A stretch of DNA of 64,000 bases from Phycisphaerae bacterium (lineage in GTDB: Bacteria > Planctomycetota > Phycisphaerae > UBA1845 > Fen-1342), in the NCBI GenBank assembly GCA_017999985.1, contig JAGNKU010000002.1, positions 248,001-312,000 on the forward strand, written 5' to 3'. Of the stretch, positions 60,512 to 64,000 are shown piece after piece. The notes under the pieces are model-generated. The model saw only the letters and a list, made by a program, of their open reading frames with translations. It had not been told where the DNA came from and ran no database searches. A program made the position numbers and the translations under genes. Position 1 is the first letter of the stretch. Each line of letters starts with the position of its first letter.

Positions 60512-61561
60512 ATGGAACAATCCTGGATGTGGTGGGGCGGGTTCCTGGTGGCTGTGCTGGCCATGCTGGCTGTCGACCTGGGCGTGTTCCAGCGCCGCTC
60601 GCATCAGATCCGCTTCAAGGAAGCGCTGCTGTGGAGCATCTTCTGGATCGCCATCGCGCTCGTGTTCAACCTCGGCCTGTGGCTCGGCTGGATCGGCAGC
60701 TACCCGCCTGCAGAGCGCGGCCACGCGGCGATCACTTTTCTGACGGCCTACCTGCTGGAGAAATCGCTCAGCGTCGACAACCTGTTCGTCTTCTCGGTGA
60801 TCTTCTCGTACTTCGCCGTGCCGCCCAAGTACCACCACCGGGTGCTGTTCTATGGCATCCTCGGGGCCCTGGTCTTCCGCGCGATTTTCATCTTCGGCGG
60901 CCTGTGGCTGATCGAGAAGTTCGCGTGGATGGTGTACGTCTTCGGCGTGTTCCTGATCATCACCGGCATCAAGCTCGGCCTCGCCAAGGACAAGGAGATC
61001 CAGCCCGACCGCAACCCGGTGCTGCGGCTGGCGCGCGCCGTGCTGCCGCTGACGAACCACTACGTGGACGGGCATTTCATCACGCGCCATACGCCCTCCC
61101 CCGACGACGGGCCCGATCTCATCGCGCCCCATTGCGAGGGCGCCAAGCTGGTCGCCCCCACCGCCGGCCGGCTCCTGGCCACGCCCCTGCTGCTGGTGCT
61201 CATCTTCATCGAAGTCACCGACGTGATGTTCGCCGTCGACTCGATCCCCGCTGTCATCGGCGTGACCCGCGACTCGTTCATCGTCTTCACGTCCAACGTT
61301 TTCGCGATCCTCGGTTTGCGGGCGATTTACTTCGTCATTGCGGCGTTCGTGAAGATGTTCCACTACCTGTCGCACGGGCTGGCCGTGCTGCTCGTCTTCA
61401 TCGGCGTCAAGATGCTCACCGAGCCGATCCTGCACTACAAGATGAAGCCGATCCACTCGCTCGCAGTCGTCGCGATGATCCTCACCGTCGCCGTCGTGGC
61501 GTCGTTGCTGCGGCGCCGCAACACCGGGGCGCCCGCCGAGGAGCACGCCTCTGCCAGTTGA
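60512..61561 (+). CDS. alx: TerC/Alx family integral membrane protein
   Basis: 349 residues from ATG 60512. Nine hydrophobic segments with TerC hallmarks: YLLEKSLSVDNLFVFSVIFSYF with the conserved Asp-Asn, FIEVTDVMFAVDSIPAVIGVT (both acidic residues in the membrane), and LGLRAIYFV near the end. Length and the long loop (about 160-215) fit the Alx subgroup, which in E. coli exports manganese. It follows the DedA gene by 31 nt, too short for a separate yybP-ykoY riboswitch. The ion handled cannot be told from sequence alone. Confidence 0.9.
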   Translation: MEQSWMWWGGFLVAVLAMLAVDLGVFQRRSHQIRFKEALLWSIFWIAIALVFNLGLWLGWIGSYPPAERGHAAITFLTAYLLEKSLSVDNLFVFSVIFSYFAVPPKYHHRVLFYGILGALVFRAIFIFGGLWLIEKFAWMVYVFGVFLIITGIKLGLAKDKEIQPDRNPVLRLARAVLPLTNHYVDGHFITRHTPSPDDGPDLIAPHCEGAKLVAPTAGRLLATPLLLVLIFIEVTDVMFAVDSIPAVIGVTRDSFIVFTSNVFAILGLRAIYFVIAAFVKMFHYLSHGLAVLLVFIGVKMLTEPILHYKMKPIHSLAVVAMILTVAVVASLLRRRNTGAPAEEHASAS

Positions 61562-61640
61562 CCCGGTGCCGGCGGCGGCCGGGCAACGCAGCGCGTCCCG
61601 GCGCCGCCGCACGTCACCCCCTTGACTTCCGCGCTCCGAT

Positions 61641-61662
61641 GTTTCAAACTACCGCTTCAAAC
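61641..61662 (+). promoter_or_regulatory. Candidate operator before the CecR-type regulator
   Basis: TTCAAAC occurs twice (61643-61649 and 61656-61662), six bases apart, after a TTGACT hexamer at 61622-61627. The span GTTT...AAAC is also roughly palindromic. It is a possible autoregulatory site; no good -10 box was found in a standard place. Confidence 0.35.
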
Positions 61663-61687
61663 GTATGTTCAGCATGGGTCCGCCGCC

Positions 61688-62332
61688 GTGACCGAGCATT
61701 CTCAACCCGCTACGCGACAACGGCTGCTGGACGCGGCCGGCGAGGTGTTTGCCGAGCGCGGCTTCCGGCTCGCCACCGTGCGTGACATCTGTCAGCGCGC
61801 CGGCGCGAACATCGCCGCCATCAACTATCACTTCCGCGACAAGGAAGGGCTCTACGCCGCCGTCCTGCGCGACGCGCACCAGGCCGCGCACGAGAAGTAC
61901 CCCCCCACGCTCGGCCTGACCGCGCACGCCACGCCGGAAGAGCGGCTGCGCGCGTTCGTGCGCAGCCTGCTGGCCCGGATGCTCGACCTCGGCCGGCCGG
62001 CCTGGCACGGCTTGCTCATGGCGCGCGAGATGCTCGAGCCGACGGCGGCGTTCGACACGTTCATCACCGACTCGATCCGGCCGCGCTACCGGCTGCTGGC
62101 CGAAATCGTGCGCGACCTGTGCCCGGCCGCCGACAGCGATGAGAAGCGGAACCTGCTGGCCAATAGCATCGTCGGCCAGTGCCTGCACTACCATCACGCC
62201 CGGCATCTGCTCGCGCGGCTGTTGCCGGGGCAGCGCTGGCCGACCGACGTGGACCGCCTCACCGATCACATCGTGCGCTTCTCGCTGGCCGCGCTAAAAT
62301 CGAAGACACTATTCCCGAGGACCACCCCGTGA
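61688..62332 (+). CDS. TetR family regulator, CecR-type
   Basis: 214 residues from GTG 61688; a start at 61622 is possible but would add unconserved residues. Helix-turn-helix at about 12-55 (LLDAAGEVFAERGFRLATVRDIC, then ANIAAINYHFRDKEGLY). The C-terminal part (LGLTAHATPEERLRAFVRSLLARML, ANSIVGQCLHYHHARHLLARLLPG) fits the CecR/CerR C-terminal domain. Such regulators repress linked efflux genes; the next gene, an RND adaptor, starts inside its stop (GTGA overlap). Confidence 0.88.
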   Translation: MTEHSQPATRQRLLDAAGEVFAERGFRLATVRDICQRAGANIAAINYHFRDKEGLYAAVLRDAHQAAHEKYPPTLGLTAHATPEERLRAFVRSLLARMLDLGRPAWHGLLMAREMLEPTAAFDTFITDSIRPRYRLLAEIVRDLCPAADSDEKRNLLANSIVGQCLHYHHARHLLARLLPGQRWPTDVDRLTDHIVRFSLAALKSKTLFPRTTP

Positions 62333-63471
62333 GGTGCGCGACACCGCGACCATTGCCGTGGCTTGCGATTCTGGTAGCCGGGTTCGCAGGCTGCTCCCGG
62401 CACGACGCGGCGGCCAACCGGTCGCACGCCGTCCAGGCCGATCCCCTGCCGGTCAAAGTCGCCACCGCTGTCCGACAGGACGTGCCCGTCGAGCTGCACT
62501 CGATCGCGCGCGCGGCAGCCTACGCCACCGTGACCGTCAAGCCGCAAGTCACCGGGCAGATCGTCGCCGCGCACTTCGCCGAGGGCCAGGACGTCCAGGC
62601 CGGAGACCTGCTCTTCGATTTGGACGCGCGCCCCTTCGAGGCCGCGTTACGGGAGGCCGAGGCGACGCTCGCCAAGAACACCGCCCTGGCGGACGACGCC
62701 GAGGCCGAAGCGCAGCGCTCCACCGGCCTGTTCCGGCAGGGGGTGGCCACGCAGCGCGAGTACGAGACCAGCGTGGCGACGGCGGCATCCTTACGCGCGA
62801 CGGTGCAGGCCGCCCGGGCTGCGGTCGACGAAGCCAAGCTCAACCTGGAGTACTGCGCCGTCCGCTCGCCACTCGCCGGCCGCACCGGTACACGCCTGGC
62901 CGACCCGGGTAACGTCGTCAAGGCCAACGAATCCGAACTGGTGGTCATCAATCAGATCAACCCGATCTACGTCACGTTCGCGGTGCCCGAGCAGCACTTC
63001 GCCGCCGTCGTCGCGCGCCAGGCTCACGGCCGGTTGCCCGTGGTCGCGACCATTCCCGGCGACAGCGGCCTGCCCGAGCGCGGCGAATTAACCTTCATCG
63101 ACAATCAGGTCGACTCGATGACGGGCATGCTCAAGCTGAAGGCAACTTTCGCCAACGAGCAACGCCGCCTGTGGCCCGGCCAATACGTCAACGCCGTGCT
63201 GACGCTGACCATGCAGCCCAACGCGGTCGTTGTGCCGAACGCCGCAGTGCAAACGGGCCAGGCGGGGGACTTCGTGTACGTCGTGCAGAGTGACAACACG
63301 GTCGAACTGCGGCCCATCGTCGCCGGTCTGCGTTTCAACCACCACACTGTGATCGAGCAGGGCGTTGAAGCCGGCGAGCGCGTCGTGACCGAGGGTCAGC
63401 TCCGGCTGGTGGCGGAAGCCAAAGTGAGCATCAAGGACGGGGCCGCCACGACGCAGGAAGCCCGCCCATGA
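62329..63471 (+). CDS. RND efflux adaptor, MdtA/AcrA type lipoprotein
   Basis: 380 residues; GTG 62329 overlaps the regulator stop. A signal ends in AGFAGC (probable lipid-modified Cys). Lipoyl halves: VKPQVTGQIVAAHFAEGQDVQAGDLLFDLD and YCAVRSPLAGRTGTRLADPGNVV, around a coiled-coil hairpin (about 100-165). Beta barrel: INPIYVTFAVPEQHF; membrane-proximal part ends ALTLTMQPNAVVVPNAAVQ. This spacing and wording fit the MdtA/AcrA family that joins an RND pump to an outer-membrane channel. The pump gene follows with a 4-nt overlap. Confidence 0.9.
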   Translation: MRCATPRPLPWLAILVAGFAGCSRHDAAANRSHAVQADPLPVKVATAVRQDVPVELHSIARAAAYATVTVKPQVTGQIVAAHFAEGQDVQAGDLLFDLDARPFEAALREAEATLAKNTALADDAEAEAQRSTGLFRQGVATQREYETSVATAASLRATVQAARAAVDEAKLNLEYCAVRSPLAGRTGTRLADPGNVVKANESELVVINQINPIYVTFAVPEQHFAAVVARQAHGRLPVVATIPGDSGLPERGELTFIDNQVDSMTGMLKLKATFANEQRRLWPGQYVNAVLTLTMQPNAVVVPNAAVQTGQAGDFVYVVQSDNTVELRPIVAGLRFNHHTVIEQGVEAGERVVTEGQLRLVAEAKVSIKDGAATTQEARP

Positions 63472-64000
63472 ACCTCCCGGAGCTGTGCATCCGTCGTCCC
63501 GTAATGACGACGCTCCTGATGCTGGGCCTGGTCGTGTTCGGCGTCATGGGTTACAGCCTGCTCCCGGTCTCCGACCTGCCGAACGTCGATTACCCCACGA
63601 TCCAGGTCTCCGCCAGCCTGCCGGGGGCCAGTCCGGACACGATGGCCTCCTCCGTGGCCACGCCGCTGGAGCGCGAGTTTTCGACCATCGCCGGCATCGA
63701 TTCAATGTCCTCGACCAGCGTGCTGGGCACAGCGCAGATCACGTTGCAGTTCAATCTCACCCGCGACATCGACGCCGCCGCCCAGGACGTGCAGGCGGCG
63801 ATCGCCCGCGCCCAGCGGCGCCTGCCGCCCGAAATGCCGAACCCGCCCTCGTTCCGCAAGGTGAACCCCGCGGACCATCCCGTGCTGCTCCTCGCGCTCA
63901 CGTCGCCGTCGCTGCCGCTGTACACGCTGAACGAATACGCGGACACGCTGATGGCACAGCGCATCTCGATGGTCAACGGCGTCGCCCAGGTCATGGTCTT
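63468..64000 (+). CDS. RND efflux pump, MdtB/MdtC/AcrB-like (5' part only)
   Basis: The first 177 codons, open at the window end; full-length family members have about 1030-1050 residues. ATG 63468 overlaps the adaptor stop (ATGA). NLPELCIRRPVMTTLLMLGL with LLPVSDLPNVDYPTIQVSASLPGASPDTM is the canonical start: cytoplasmic helix, TM1, and first periplasmic strand. AQITLQFNLTRDIDAAAQDVQAAIARA and LPPEMPNPPSFRKVNPAD fit the MdtB/MdtC-like hydrophobic/amphiphilic efflux group. Energy source: proton gradient. The outer-membrane channel may lie beyond the window. Confidence 0.92.
   Translation, partial: MNLPELCIRRPVMTTLLMLGLVVFGVMGYSLLPVSDLPNVDYPTIQVSASLPGASPDTMASSVATPLEREFSTIAGIDSMSSTSVLGTAQITLQFNLTRDIDAAAQDVQAAIARAQRRLPPEMPNPPSFRKVNPADHPVLLLALTSPSLPLYTLNEYADTLMAQRISMVNGVAQVMV

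Noticed and set aside
1-64000. tRNA, rRNA, CRISPR arrays, transposases or phage genes
   Set aside because: None were recognised on either strand by eye; no spaced direct repeats or cloverleaf motifs were noticed.

Overview
The window is GC-rich bacterial chromosome, packed with genes on both strands. Several traits point to Planctomycetota, probably the Phycisphaerae side; this is inference, since no rRNA gene is present. They are: secreted proteases ending in paired dockerin-like calcium loops of the form GDLNCDG...DINPFV, many zinc-ribbon and modular secreted proteins, frequent starts without a clear Shine-Dalgarno, and dispersed palindromic repeats. I found no tRNA, rRNA, CRISPR array, insertion-sequence transposase or prophage.

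Layout. (1) 1-14183: surface-polysaccharide / glycan assembly. It holds a methyltransferase-coiled-coil-CgeB-type glycosyltransferase (cut by the window edge), two tandem PMT-type membrane glycosyltransferases, three more SAM methyltransferases, a WbqC-family protein, a GT2 glycosyltransferase, a sugar N-formyltransferase-like enzyme, an RffA/WecE-type aminotransferase and a sialidase-like lipoprotein. From 8954 on the genes overlap or nearly abut, and together they suggest a formylated 4-amino-4,6-dideoxy sugar. (2) 14195-17514: a TetR regulator, a lipoprotein made of three copies of an unrecognised domain, and a zinc-ribbon membrane protein. The first two genes are each preceded by the same palindrome GTAAG-N6-CTTAC. 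(3) 17561-27929: mixed housekeeping and stress genes: nucleotide-sugar dehydrogenase, a Tat-exported sugar-isomerase-like protein, a DUF1579 protein, phoU, an SRPBCC/epimerase protein with photolyase phrB, a peroxiredoxin lipoprotein, a double-domain QueD-like protein and an SDR.

(4) 28057-39221: a secreted peptidase island: one papain-family protease and three tandem fungalysin/thermolysin-like metallopeptidases. They share prodomain and catalytic core but carry different C-terminal modules, and all four end in the same dockerin-like pair. (5) 39434-45266: a beta-propeller protein, two membrane-fusion adaptors without partner transporters, and an APH-type kinase. (6) 45409-52227: hdrCBA-flxDCBA, a complete set for the NADH-dependent, electron-bifurcating Flx-Hdr complex of anaerobes, with a long inverted-repeat element filling the hdrA-flxD gap. 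(7) 52525-64000: motAB (MotB with a histidine-rich N-terminus), a glutamate/dicarboxylate symporter, a large PocR-containing hybrid histidine kinase, DedA and TerC membrane proteins, and a CecR-type TetR gene overlapping an RND efflux adaptor and pump (pump cut by the window end).

Taken together, the window suggests a polymer-degrading, glycan-coated, motile planctomycete able to carry out anaerobic redox balancing. The candidates for something undescribed are the TetR / triple-repeat lipoprotein locus, the module-swapping metallopeptidase trio, and the duplicated C-terminal module of the PMT pair.
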